Assembly: GCA_004295245.1 (NCBI GenBank)
Contig: REAR01000058.1
Span: 1-64,000, forward strand
DNA length: 64,000 nt
From: Sphingobacteriales bacterium
Lineage (GTDB): Bacteria > Bacteroidota > Bacteroidia > Chitinophagales > Chitinophagaceae
Direction of reading: 5' to 3'
A program made the translations under genes and the position numbers. The notes under the pieces are model-generated. The model had not been told where the DNA came from. It searched no databases and worked only from the letters and a program-made list of their open reading frames with translations. Of this stretch, positions 9,901-17,383 are shown one piece after another (positions within the stretch are counted from its first letter, which is position 1; every line of letters starts with the position of its first letter).

Positions 9901-11092
9901 CACCTTTATGCTTAGCCCTAACGATCTGCATATAGATTCTATTGGCAAAGCCGCTGTTAAATTAACATGGACAGATCGTGCTTCTAATGAAAATACATAT
10001 GAAGTGCAAAGAGCCACTTCTTTAAGCGGAACATGGACCGCTCTAACCACTTCTCTGGCTGCTAGCAGCACTGGTTATGCAGATAATACAGTGGCCGCAA
10101 ATACTAAATATTACTACCGTGTTCGCTCAAGACAAACAGGTGGTGCTTTGTCAGACTTTAGTAATGTAGATAGTGTGGTTACCTTATCTTCTGTAGTATT
10201 GGTTAACTTAACCAATAATGCAACACAGGCAGCACCCTGGAATAACTCATCTTTAGCACCGGTTAATGAAGCTATAATTGATAGCCTTAAAAACGAAGTG
10301 AGCAATTACTCAGGTGTATCTGTGGTATTAGATAAGGCTTTTACAGGCACCAACGCTTTCGGAGTTATTACCGGCAACAATACAGGAGTATTTCCAGATA
10401 ACGTTTTAAATACAAACTATACATTAAACCCTGGTGAAAGCAGTATTTTAAGAATTACAGGGTTAGACCATACTAAACGTTACCGCATTGGTATAAGTGG
10501 TAGTGGTGGTTTATACGGTACCCTGCTGGCTTCTTATGAAATTAATGGCAGAACCGCTTACTTGAATGGATACGGCAACAGCACCAAAGCCATTTTTATT
10601 GGCAATCAGGTACCAGATATTAACGGAGATTTATTGGTTAACATAAATGCACTTACCAACTTTAATAGTGCCGGAGCATGGACCAATGCAGTAGTAGTAC
10701 AGGCATACACAGATGCACCGGGTGGTACCAACCCCAACCAGCCTAACAGTGGCCCGGGTTCATTGGTAACCTCAAACACAGACCAAACCGTGGTAGCCGC
10801 AAACACACCTGTTGAAGCGGTAAGTATAGATAATGCCTATCCAAATCCGTTTACAGATTTTGTAAACCTTGAGTTTAACAACACCAATAACAATGCTTAT
10901 ATGGCGGTAGAGGTATACGACCTGGCAGGTAAAAAAGTAATGACCCAACAGGTAGGCGCCGTAGCCGCAGGCAACACTGTATTACGTATTAACCTGGCCA
11001 AAACCAGCCTGCAACCTGGCGTTTACATGGTTCGCCTGAACGTAAATGGCTTACCATCTAACACGGTAAAACTGGTAAAAGCCGGTAAATAA
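3950..11092 (+). CDS. Very large secreted multidomain protein: N-terminal alpha/beta-hydrolase (esterase/PHB-depolymerase-like), Fn3 repeats, PA14-like, LamG-like, cadherin/Ig-like domains, three APWNN modules, C-terminal T9SS sorting domain
   Basis: ORF 3899-11092; better start at MKKVLLLTTIGTLLLLSVTHAQ (signal peptide). YPVMVFFHGGGEAKP and GLSIGGLGA (GxSxG); repeated Fn3 motifs (W.DNSANETGFEI.RST); C-terminus NAYPNPFTDFVNLEF...GVYMVRLNVNG. Confidence 0.9.
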   Translation: MKKVLLLTTIGTLLLLSVTHAQNVMDPLDPVYTYNSSDPVGSNTNPTGAANYEIKKWIRTNTPNRVTWNTTNFKCYLFGGTATTSAVAFRIRFPNNYNPNNATKYPVMVFFHGGGEAKPITENQDNLYWGAQKFEQRINEGQWNGFLIFPQSTRSGWDDTHFFALNHVIDTLAKYNNADVDKVVSMGLSIGGLGAIEYARYHPTRVATLAPSSPALLTSTVPDMPEFLHIPTFMGYGGKDTNPRPADVEVYINNFRNIGGDLDTAYFPLLGHVCWNEHWDDKYSNGQYILFDYLNKMHKAQPLVFNNKNKFCIDSAVTAKLGLTAGFAAYEWQRQDTIVAVTAKLGLTAGFAAYEWQRQDTIVGAPWVTIAGATGNEYSPTQFGYYKVRFKRSLAGNWSPDISITPYNSKVLPTLESKTLVPLELPSGYLLYEWRRNSDNAIVSTSRTFNAPTGEYKAIVKETGGCGAIFSPNFKVVNAVGTPKPDAAKNLTAYPLSGTTVQLEWNNSASPTYNETGFEIYRATAAGGPYKFVYTTGADVLSYLDQGLSTNTNYYYTIRAVNETGAATQSNEATVKTVVDNIAPTAPSNLKTVYTTRNAVELVWNRATDNVGVAKYDVYVNGTKMYTTEDSNFVVNNLTAQQVYTFAVKARDLATNVSPFSNQITAATIYNGLRYSYYEGIWSTLPDFNQLTPVLFGTSATPDISVRPAGVTTNHAFLWKGFINITQTGTYIFYTNSADGSRMYFNNAEYSFSTTSTVSNDGTKTNATEVASASVVIGTAGWYPITVTYFQNSGTQAMELRWQRTTSPTLAKQAVPATQFAETLSLGTVPAAPSSLVATSAGYNSIQLNWIDNSANETGFELVRSTVENGTFTPVANVGANTTSYLDQTNLDPNTKYFYQVRAINAAGASAFDYSYTQANWKLNNNLNEDTDVTRNLTGSGTITYNSSDKQEGSHSLILNGSNATATVNNSSGGGFPSTGGYTQRTIALWVKTSTTTNNRMFFDIGGNDNGMALRLSGTNLQAAMVSSVSGSAVRVTSSSVSVATGNANGWTVGGWNHVAVVYNVNNFKIFINGVERASSNISITSMGTSSSISQFGHMDGSNAFNDNTYSFFNGQMDNIHIINGALSAAEIATLSNNTFAQSTAVTASLPLAPSVPTVLNAQVISKTQINVSWTDNSANETGFEIFRSTNDNSNFRLWATVAAGTTSYQDTGLFANVTYYYKVRSINAANQSAFSNEANGKTNNTKPAINKVYDFTMRYGTSITIPITAADPDNDDLLFTRAGVPSFGTFTNISNGVAQLVFNPKDYQQGTYNIRILVNDGNNGKDTMRFVLVVNENNPPVLNSINNAGVDEGGNTVVNLSASDPENSNTIRWFFTGLPSFAVFNNNGNGTGAITITPGFAAAGTYPVTVKIDDGFGATATRTFNITVNEKSPAQKWLVNIRFNTDGPSPWNNMSTATLSNLKNSNNVTTGLSIASAPAYVMNTKWFDGTQTGNNSGIYPDAVLRDHLNFGSDLGFDTLYMTFSGLNPAKLYNLKFLASNQYSNANNSTIFRIGVKRDSVYSRLNTQNRASISGVAPSPAGQITFQAYKGYNSNDYIYLNAFEIEEAYDDGTAPAKPSNFTGTYIAGTGARLNWNDVAYNETAYQVFRATNQAGPYAQLNVGATNLDATSYTDNTVTPSSTYYYFIKAVNSYGSSANTDTVKVVAGNNAPVITGLGFLYVRTTEAASSNFTVSDDLGDNISVSTLNMPGFLKLENMGGGAYRIVTNPIATADNLGWYTMTVKVTDDKGGITTQEISVVVSDIQASKTVLLNFGNNGKTTPAPWNNFLGNPYAGRNQNGLSKDDGTNSGFGINIVSSNINVPYFDDGFITGNSSGIVPDSVLQSYLYTSEITAQTFEITGLDNSKLYSFGFISAVNEGSSFAGTFAAGAASVTVQGRYNANQMVRLNGIAPTGGKIILSMTKAAAPSRWIALNGLIVQEYTGSATFMLSPNDLHIDSIGKAAVKLTWTDRASNENTYEVQRATSLSGTWTALTTSLAASSTGYADNTVAANTKYYYRVRSRQTGGALSDFSNVDSVVTLSSVVLVNLTNNATQAAPWNNSSLAPVNEAIIDSLKNEVSNYSGVSVVLDKAFTGTNAFGVITGNNTGVFPDNVLNTNYTLNPGESSILRITGLDHTKRYRIGISGSGGLYGTLLASYEINGRTAYLNGYGNSTKAIFIGNQVPDINGDLLVNINALTNFNSAGAWTNAVVVQAYTDAPGGTNPNQPNSGPGSLVTSNTDQTVVAANTPVEAVSIDNAYPNPFTDFVNLEFNNTNNNAYMAVEVYDLAGKKVMTQQVGAVAAGNTVLRINLAKTSLQPGVYMVRLNVNGLPSNTVKLVKAGK
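4895..5038 (+). repeat. 72-bp in-frame tandem duplication (2 copies, 4895-4966 and 4967-5038)
   Basis: Protein reads AVTAKLGLTAGFAAYEWQRQDTIV twice; the DNA copies differ at 3 visible positions. Confidence 0.95.
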
Positions 11093-11112
11093 AAAAAGTA
11101 CTTTGACAAAAG

Positions 11113-11146
11113 AAGTAATCCGGAATTGTAAGATTCCGGATTACTT
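11113..11146 (+). terminator. Stem-loop after the giant secreted protein gene, possible terminator
   Basis: aagtaatccggaat-tgtaag-attccggattactt followed by AT-rich atattaaattt. Confidence 0.7.
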
Positions 11147-11254
11147 ATATTAAATTTCCACCACGAAAATAACCCTGGTGCCGAAACCGTTATAGCGGAG
11201 ATTTTTAAAAAAAACGGGGTATGTACCCGGCAGATGGTCTACTATTGTACTTTT

Positions 11255-11435
11255 GTTGCGTCGCACACTTGTGCCGCACCGCAGTACTGGCCACTGGGCT
11301 CAATTAAAAAAAATCGGCAAAAGGCTGCTTGCCTTATTAAAACTAAAGGGGTATAAGAAGAAATTTTATGGGTAGCAACAATTGGGTGCCTTAGTGCCAC
11401 ATAGTAGTACTATAGCCACAAGAGTGCGACGCAAC
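11255..11435. repeat. Family A inverted repeat, copy A2 (arms 11255-11273 and 11417-11435)
   Basis: gttgcgtcgcacacttgtg ... cacaagagtgcgacgcaac. Confidence 0.9.
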
Positions 11436-11496
11436 GATGCTGAAGGGCAGTGCTGCAGCCCGTTAACAAAAACCTCTTAACCGCAAAACAAACATT

Positions 11497-13683
11497 ATGG
11501 ATTTTATTTTTTTGCTGAACGCATTGCTTAAGAAAAAATGGGTGATTTTAATTTGCGCCCTTGCCGGGTTTGCTGCCGGTTTTTTGTTTACACTTACGCA
11601 AAAGAAACTCTATCTATCTGCCGCCACTTACTCAACTGGTTTTACCATGCGCAAAACGGTAAAACTTTCTGAAGATGAGGGGCTCAATAATTTTGAAATA
11701 GACCAGCGCTTTAAAAACGTTATTGAAACGTTTAAATCTCCCACGGTTATTAGCATGCTTTCTTACGATTTGATGCTGCACGACCTGGAAGACCCACGCC
11801 CCTTTACGGTTTTAACGGAGAAAGACCTGGTTAAACCAGAATATTTGAATGTGAATAAAGATGATGCAAAACGTATTTTGCGTGCTAAAAAAGCCAAAAC
11901 AGAAATGCTGGAGGCGTATGATTCAATAGAGAATAAAGTATATGAATTAATAAGATTGTACAAATACGATAACGAATCTATTTTAGAAGAACTACAGGTA
12001 GGGCAGGTGCAGGGTACCGATTATCTGAATATTTTGTTTCGGTCAGAAAACCCAAAAATGTCGGCCTTTGTGGTAAATACCATTGGTAAAGAGTTTATAA
12101 CTTTTTACGGATCTATCACTTCTGGAAGAACGGTAGAATCTTCTGGCAAGCTGGATAGTTTGTTAATTGAAAAGAGAAAAGAAATAGATAAGAAAACAAA
12201 AGAATTACAAACTTTTAAAGCCGGCTTTGGTTCTGCAAATGTTGCAGATAGAGGTACTGCTGCCATGTCTATATTAGGTGATCGGTTAAAAAGTGAAACA
12301 GAAGAAAAGAGTAAGCTGAATGAATTAGAAGGTCAGTTAACCTCAGTAAACACTCAATTAGCCAGCATTGGCGTTTCTACCAATGATGGCGGTAATTCAA
12401 ACGCAGAAATTATAAGATTAACAAATGAAAACAGGCGGTTGAGTGGCGAATTGAGTGCCAAAGGCGGTACTGATATTACAATACAAAATAAAATAGACGC
12501 CAATAAAAGAAGATTGTTAGAACTGGGCAGTGGAAGAAGTAACGATAACTCAGAAAAAAATGAAGTAAGAAGAAGAAGAGATGAATTAACGGCACAAAGA
12601 ATTGGTCTGGAAAATCAGATACGAGCTCAAAAAATAAATATCGCTGCTATTTCAAGAGATATAAATAAATACGAGGGTATTTCAAAGCAAGGTGCCGGTG
12701 CAGATGTTGTTGTAAAGTCTATGGAAACAGATATTGAAATTTTAACCCGTGAGTATGAAAGCATGTTGGGTGCTAATAAAGGAGCACAAGATATTAATGT
12801 GGCACCCGATATTAATTTTAAGCAAACACTATTGGGCCAACCGGCTACTAAACCAGAATCATCTAACCGTAAACTAATTGTAGGTGTAGCTGCGCTGGCA
12901 TCTATGTTTATTGCCATGTTGCTGATTATTGTTTTTGATTTTATGGACAGTTCGCTGCGGGCACCTTCTATATTTAGCCGCACTATACCTTTAAAATTAT
13001 TATCGGTTGTTAATAAGATAGATTTTAAAGGGAAAGAGTTAGAATCTTTATTTGATGTTACTGCTCAGGGGCGCCAGAAAATTGACGATAGTTTTATTGA
13101 AAATATTCGCAAACTGCGTTACGAAATTGAAACGGCTGGTAAAAAAACAATTTTGTTTACCAGCACTAAAACCGGCGAAGGTAAATCTATCATTATTGAA
13201 GCATTGGCTAATAGCTTTAGCTTAAGTAAGAAGAAGGTGCTATTAATTGACGCCAACTTTACCAATAATACATTGTCTCAACGCTTTCAGGCAAAGCCGG
13301 CCTTAGAGCAATTTAGTTTTAAAGGCGAAGGCGATAAACTGATGAATGCTATTAGTATGACCCGCATACCTAATGTAGATATAGTAGGTTGCGAGGAAGG
13401 AAAGTTTTCTCCGGCGGAAATATTACCAAAGAACAATCTTTTTGAGCATCTGGATCAGGTAGGTAAAAATTATGATTATATATTAATAGAAGGTGCTGCC
13501 TTAAATGAGCATGCGGATAGTAAAGAATTATCGCACTATGCAAGCTCAATAGTAGCAGTGTTTGCGGCGGGTTCTGTAATTAAGCAGGCAGATAAACAAT
13601 CGCTGCGCTTTTTAGAAAGCACCGGCGATAAAATGACCGGGGCTGTTTTAAACCGGGTGGATAAGGATAATATTGATTTATAA
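11497..13683 (+). CDS. Wzc-like polysaccharide co-polymerase / chain-length determinant with P-loop kinase-like domain
   Basis: N-terminal Wzz-type TM segment, coiled coil, GQPATKPESSNRKLIVGVAALASMF, Walker A TSTKTGEGKS, Walker A' KVLLIDANF. Confidence 0.9.
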   Translation: MDFIFLLNALLKKKWVILICALAGFAAGFLFTLTQKKLYLSAATYSTGFTMRKTVKLSEDEGLNNFEIDQRFKNVIETFKSPTVISMLSYDLMLHDLEDPRPFTVLTEKDLVKPEYLNVNKDDAKRILRAKKAKTEMLEAYDSIENKVYELIRLYKYDNESILEELQVGQVQGTDYLNILFRSENPKMSAFVVNTIGKEFITFYGSITSGRTVESSGKLDSLLIEKRKEIDKKTKELQTFKAGFGSANVADRGTAAMSILGDRLKSETEEKSKLNELEGQLTSVNTQLASIGVSTNDGGNSNAEIIRLTNENRRLSGELSAKGGTDITIQNKIDANKRRLLELGSGRSNDNSEKNEVRRRRDELTAQRIGLENQIRAQKINIAAISRDINKYEGISKQGAGADVVVKSMETDIEILTREYESMLGANKGAQDINVAPDINFKQTLLGQPATKPESSNRKLIVGVAALASMFIAMLLIIVFDFMDSSLRAPSIFSRTIPLKLLSVVNKIDFKGKELESLFDVTAQGRQKIDDSFIENIRKLRYEIETAGKKTILFTSTKTGEGKSIIIEALANSFSLSKKKVLLIDANFTNNTLSQRFQAKPALEQFSFKGEGDKLMNAISMTRIPNVDIVGCEEGKFSPAEILPKNNLFEHLDQVGKNYDYILIEGAALNEHADSKELSHYASSIVAVFAAGSVIKQADKQSLRFLESTGDKMTGAVLNRVDKDNIDL

Positions 13684-13712
13684 AATGGGTGTAACCTTTT
13701 AAACCTTTATCA

Positions 13713-14843
13713 TTGTTTAAAGATCTCTTTAACTCAAAAAAAATTTTGGCTACCAACCGGTATGCGTGGATAGATTATGTTCGTGGTATTTGTATCATAC
13801 TGGTATGCTATCGGCATTGTTTTGAAGGCTTAAAAGAAAGTAGCCTGCCTACTCAGGATCACCCTTTTCTTGAAATATTAAATGTATGCTTCTATAGTTT
13901 TAGAATGCCTTTATTTTTTATTGTATCCGGGTTGTTTGTAACATCCAGTCTTTTTAAAAAAGGGTTAAAAAAATATATTGGCAATCGGTTTAATATTATT
14001 TTCTATCCGCTGTTAATATGGGGGTCCATACAAATAACACTACAGTTATTATTGCGAGATTATGTGAATGCCAAGCCAGCATTAACTGATTATGTTAATC
14101 TGATTATTTTTCCAAGAAACCCCAATAACAACCAGCAATTCTGGTATTTAAACACCCTTTTTTTTGTAGGTGCTTTTTATGCTTTTTTTAAGGTGGTTTT
14201 TAAATTTAAACTGTGGCAGCAGGTTGTTTTAAGTGTGCTGTTGTATGCAATAGCCAGTTATTGGAGTTATAATGATATCACTTTCTACATTTTTCCGGAT
14301 GTGTTTCATCATTATATCTATTTCTGTCTGGGCAATGTATTTTCTGCATATATATTGAATAAAGAAAACCAGGATAAATTTGTTACATCCAAATGGCTCT
14401 GGCCTTCTGTACTCATGTTTATTGCAGTACAAACCATATTTACCATTGTAAACATACGGCATGCAGAAGACAATTTTATAAACCATAAAATGCCATGGGC
14501 ATACCTGCTTATTTCATTGGCCGGCTGTGCTTTTGTTATACAATTAGGTTTTGTGTTGCAGCAGACTGGTGTTTTAAAATGGTTGCGTGTTTTGGGTTAC
14601 CATTCGCTGTACATCTACCTTATGCATTTAATGATTATTGCAGCTGTACGAATATTTGTATTAAAAGTGCTGGGCATAGAAAGTGTGTATTTGATTTTGA
14701 GTGTGGCTATGGTGGCCGGTGTTTTATTGCCCATTATTTTTTATAATGTAGCCATGCGATGGGGGCTTTGGTGGTTATTTACGTTTGAGAAACCGCTTGA
14801 TAACACTGCCCTAGTTAATAATAAAAATACTGCAACCGCATAA
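13713..14843 (+). CDS. Acyltransferase family 3 (OafA/OpgC-like) membrane protein
   Basis: RYAWIDYVRGICIILVCYRHCFEGL; multi-TM; the track start codon is TTG so the true start is uncertain. Confidence 0.85.
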   Translation: MFKDLFNSKKILATNRYAWIDYVRGICIILVCYRHCFEGLKESSLPTQDHPFLEILNVCFYSFRMPLFFIVSGLFVTSSLFKKGLKKYIGNRFNIIFYPLLIWGSIQITLQLLLRDYVNAKPALTDYVNLIIFPRNPNNNQQFWYLNTLFFVGAFYAFFKVVFKFKLWQQVVLSVLLYAIASYWSYNDITFYIFPDVFHHYIYFCLGNVFSAYILNKENQDKFVTSKWLWPSVLMFIAVQTIFTIVNIRHAEDNFINHKMPWAYLLISLAGCAFVIQLGFVLQQTGVLKWLRVLGYHSLYIYLMHLMIIAAVRIFVLKVLGIESVYLILSVAMVAGVLLPIIFYNVAMRWGLWWLFTFEKPLDNTALVNNKNTATA

Positions 14844-14846
14844 AAA

Positions 14847-14948
14847 GTGAAAGAAGAACAAAACGATAATCGATTTATGCAGGCAGCAGCAACAATTGTT
14901 ATGATGCTGTTTTGTGCTTTTATGTATTTAAAGTTTATGTTTTTTTAG
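14847..14948 (+). CDS. Possible 33-aa single-TM small membrane protein
   Basis: GTG-initiated VKEEQNDNRFMQAAATIVMMLFCAFMYLKFMFF*, charged N-terminus plus hydrophobic helix, in a gap between two EPS genes. Confidence 0.4.
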   Translation: MKEEQNDNRFMQAAATIVMMLFCAFMYLKFMFF

Positions 14949-14958
14949 ATCAATAAAC

Positions 14959-16473
14959 ATGCTTCAACCTACTGAAACAAGAATGCAGGCTATTACCAGC
15001 TGGTTTAAAGAGAGCTTTTTTATAAAGCGCTTCAACTCGCCAGTGGGTAAGGTTATTATGGCACTGCTTGGTATTGCAGTAGCGTTTCTTACGGTTAAAA
15101 TAAACAAAGTAATACCCATTGGTATAGTAGGTTTGTTAGGAGGTATTTTGTTTGTGGTGGCTTGTCTGCGTTTTCCTGAGTTTGCTTATTATTCCTACGC
15201 CTTTTCAATATTTTTTTTCACACTTTTAGTCCGGTTGTTTAACCTGCCCGTTCCATTGGGTATTTCTGTAGAAGGTATCGGGCTATTGGCAGCCGCCTCT
15301 GTATTTGCAGAACAATTCAGAAAAAGGGCAGCGTTTGTAAGCTTCTGGAAATCGCCAATATCTTTAATGGTATTGGTTATGTTTATTTATACGTTGCTTG
15401 AACTGTTTAATCCGGAAGCGCATCGTATTACAGCATGGTTTAATTACTTTAGAAAGCAAATTGTGTTTCTCATCTATTTTCAGATGAGCTACTTTGTTTT
15501 AGATTCTATGGACCGCATACGCCGATTTGTAAAAATGTGGATCTATGTTTCTTTGGTAGCTTGTGCATGGGGTATAAAACAGCAGTATATAGGTTTTAGC
15601 TTTTATGAAGAATTATGGATTAACAGTGACCCACGAATTACAGAGCTACTCTTTCAGGGCGGTATGTTTCGAAAATTCTCTTTGCTGTCAGACCCGGCAG
15701 CATATGGTGTACTAACTGCTTCCAGCACAATATTTACATTAGTGCTTGCCATGCGTGAGCCTAATAAGAAGAAAAAACGAAATCTTTTTATATTAACCGT
15801 TATTCAATTTTTAGCTTTTGGTTACTCTGGCACCCGCACAGGTAACCTTATGATTATTGCCGGCCTGCTGATGTATTTCTTTTTAACCATTACAGAGAAA
15901 AATACCCTGCGGTTAATAATGATTGCCGTTTTTGCATTCATATTCCTGTTTTTTGGTCCAATGAAAAACAGCCCGGTTATACTGCGTATGAAGTCAACTT
16001 TTGAAGGCACTAAAGACCCTTCTGCTGCCGTGCGGGAATACAATCGTAAACGCATTCAACCCTTTATACATGCCCGCCCTTTTGGTGCCGGGTTAAATAC
16101 CGTAGAAATGGAAGGCCAACAATATTATCCCAATAATCCGCTGGCTTATTTTCCGCCAGATAGTGGGTATCTTAAGTTTTTATTGCAATACGGATGGGTT
16201 GGCTTTGCATTGCAGATGTTTTTATTTTTCTTAGTACTGCAAAGGGGCGTTTATGGGTTTTATACCTGCAGAGACCCCGAGCTAAAAACTATTTATATAG
16301 CAATAACTATTTGTATATTTTCACTATTGGTAGGCCACTACTCACAATTGGGCATTGCCAATTACCCGCAAATATTATTCTATTATGGAGCCTTGGTAAT
16401 TTTAATACGATTAAAAGATTTTGACACAATAAAACCTCAAACCCAGAATTATGCCTTGGAACAACAACATTAA
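14959..16473 (+). CDS. O-antigen ligase / Wzy polymerase-like polytopic membrane protein
   Basis: Many TM segments; GYSGTRTGNLMIIAGLLMYF, RPFGAGLNTVEMEGQQYYPNNPLAYFPPDSGYLKFLLQYGWVGF. Confidence 0.85.
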   Translation: MLQPTETRMQAITSWFKESFFIKRFNSPVGKVIMALLGIAVAFLTVKINKVIPIGIVGLLGGILFVVACLRFPEFAYYSYAFSIFFFTLLVRLFNLPVPLGISVEGIGLLAAASVFAEQFRKRAAFVSFWKSPISLMVLVMFIYTLLELFNPEAHRITAWFNYFRKQIVFLIYFQMSYFVLDSMDRIRRFVKMWIYVSLVACAWGIKQQYIGFSFYEELWINSDPRITELLFQGGMFRKFSLLSDPAAYGVLTASSTIFTLVLAMREPNKKKKRNLFILTVIQFLAFGYSGTRTGNLMIIAGLLMYFFLTITEKNTLRLIMIAVFAFIFLFFGPMKNSPVILRMKSTFEGTKDPSAAVREYNRKRIQPFIHARPFGAGLNTVEMEGQQYYPNNPLAYFPPDSGYLKFLLQYGWVGFALQMFLFFLVLQRGVYGFYTCRDPELKTIYIAITICIFSLLVGHYSQLGIANYPQILFYYGALVILIRLKDFDTIKPQTQNYALEQQH

Positions 16474-17182
16474 ATACGGCTTATTTGTAATTACAATGCT
16501 GGCTGTTGCTGAAATGGCCGCAGCACAACAGGCACCTGCTTCTACTTACGCTACTGCACAAGATACCAGTAAGGTGATGGATATACGTGAGCGACTGGTG
16601 CAATTAGCATTACAAAACCCTAACTACGAAGTAGCCGATAGAAAAATAGATATTGCCCGCTATCAATTAAAAAAATCAAAAGGCAGTTGGTTAAACAGTT
16701 TGTCTGCTTCTGGTAACTTAAATGAGTTTACCATTAGTCCCCCAGCCACCGGTGCCGGTGCGCAAGCCAACCTTTTTCCAAGATACAATGTGGGTTTAAG
16801 CATTCCTTTTGATATGTTTTCCAGCCATTCTAATGATGTTAGAATTTCAAGAGAAAATCTTTCTATTGCACAGGCAGAAAAAAATCAGCGCTTCAGAGAA
16901 ATAAAAGCAGAGGTTTTAACCAAGTACGAAGATTACCTGATGCATAAACAAAAACTGGAGTTTCAAAGCCAGATTACGCAAGATGCCCAATCTGTTTACC
17001 TGCAGGCAGAAAAAGATTTTGGAGAAGGCATCATTAAACAAGAAGACTACAATAAAGCATACAAAGCTTATACCGATGAGTTATCTAAAAAAGCCGAGAT
17101 GCAGCGTAACCTTAATGTAGTAAAGATAGATCTTGAAAAAATTATTGGTGTTTCTATAGACGAAGTGTTGCAAGCTAAATAA
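16451..17182 (+). CDS. Short TolC-like outer membrane efflux family protein
   Basis: Signal peptide, LVQLALQNPNYEVADRKIDIARYQLKKSKGSWLNSLSASGNLN..., coiled coil; 243 aa; overlaps the upstream gene. Confidence 0.75.
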   Translation: MPWNNNIKYGLFVITMLAVAEMAAAQQAPASTYATAQDTSKVMDIRERLVQLALQNPNYEVADRKIDIARYQLKKSKGSWLNSLSASGNLNEFTISPPATGAGAQANLFPRYNVGLSIPFDMFSSHSNDVRISRENLSIAQAEKNQRFREIKAEVLTKYEDYLMHKQKLEFQSQITQDAQSVYLQAEKDFGEGIIKQEDYNKAYKAYTDELSKKAEMQRNLNVVKIDLEKIIGVSIDEVLQAK

Positions 17183-17223
17183 TCGTTTTATGTAACCAGC
17201 TGTTGTAACAGTATGCAGCAGTG

Positions 17224-17325
17224 GTTGCGTCGCACACTTGTGCTGTGGTATATAGGGCGGCAAGTAGCAGGCTATTTTTTTTAACTGCTGCCTTCACCAT
17301 TTGCTGTTGAATTGTGCGACGCAAG
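17224..17325. repeat. Family A inverted repeat, copy A3 (outer motif GTAACCAGC at 17192; arms 17224-17242 and about 17310-17325)
   Basis: gttgcgtcgcacacttgtg ... attgtgcgacgcaag; right arm degenerate. Confidence 0.85.
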
Positions 17326-17383
17326 GATGCTGCCCAATGAACAAATGTTCACCTCCTGTATATATTTATAAAATTAAACCGGT

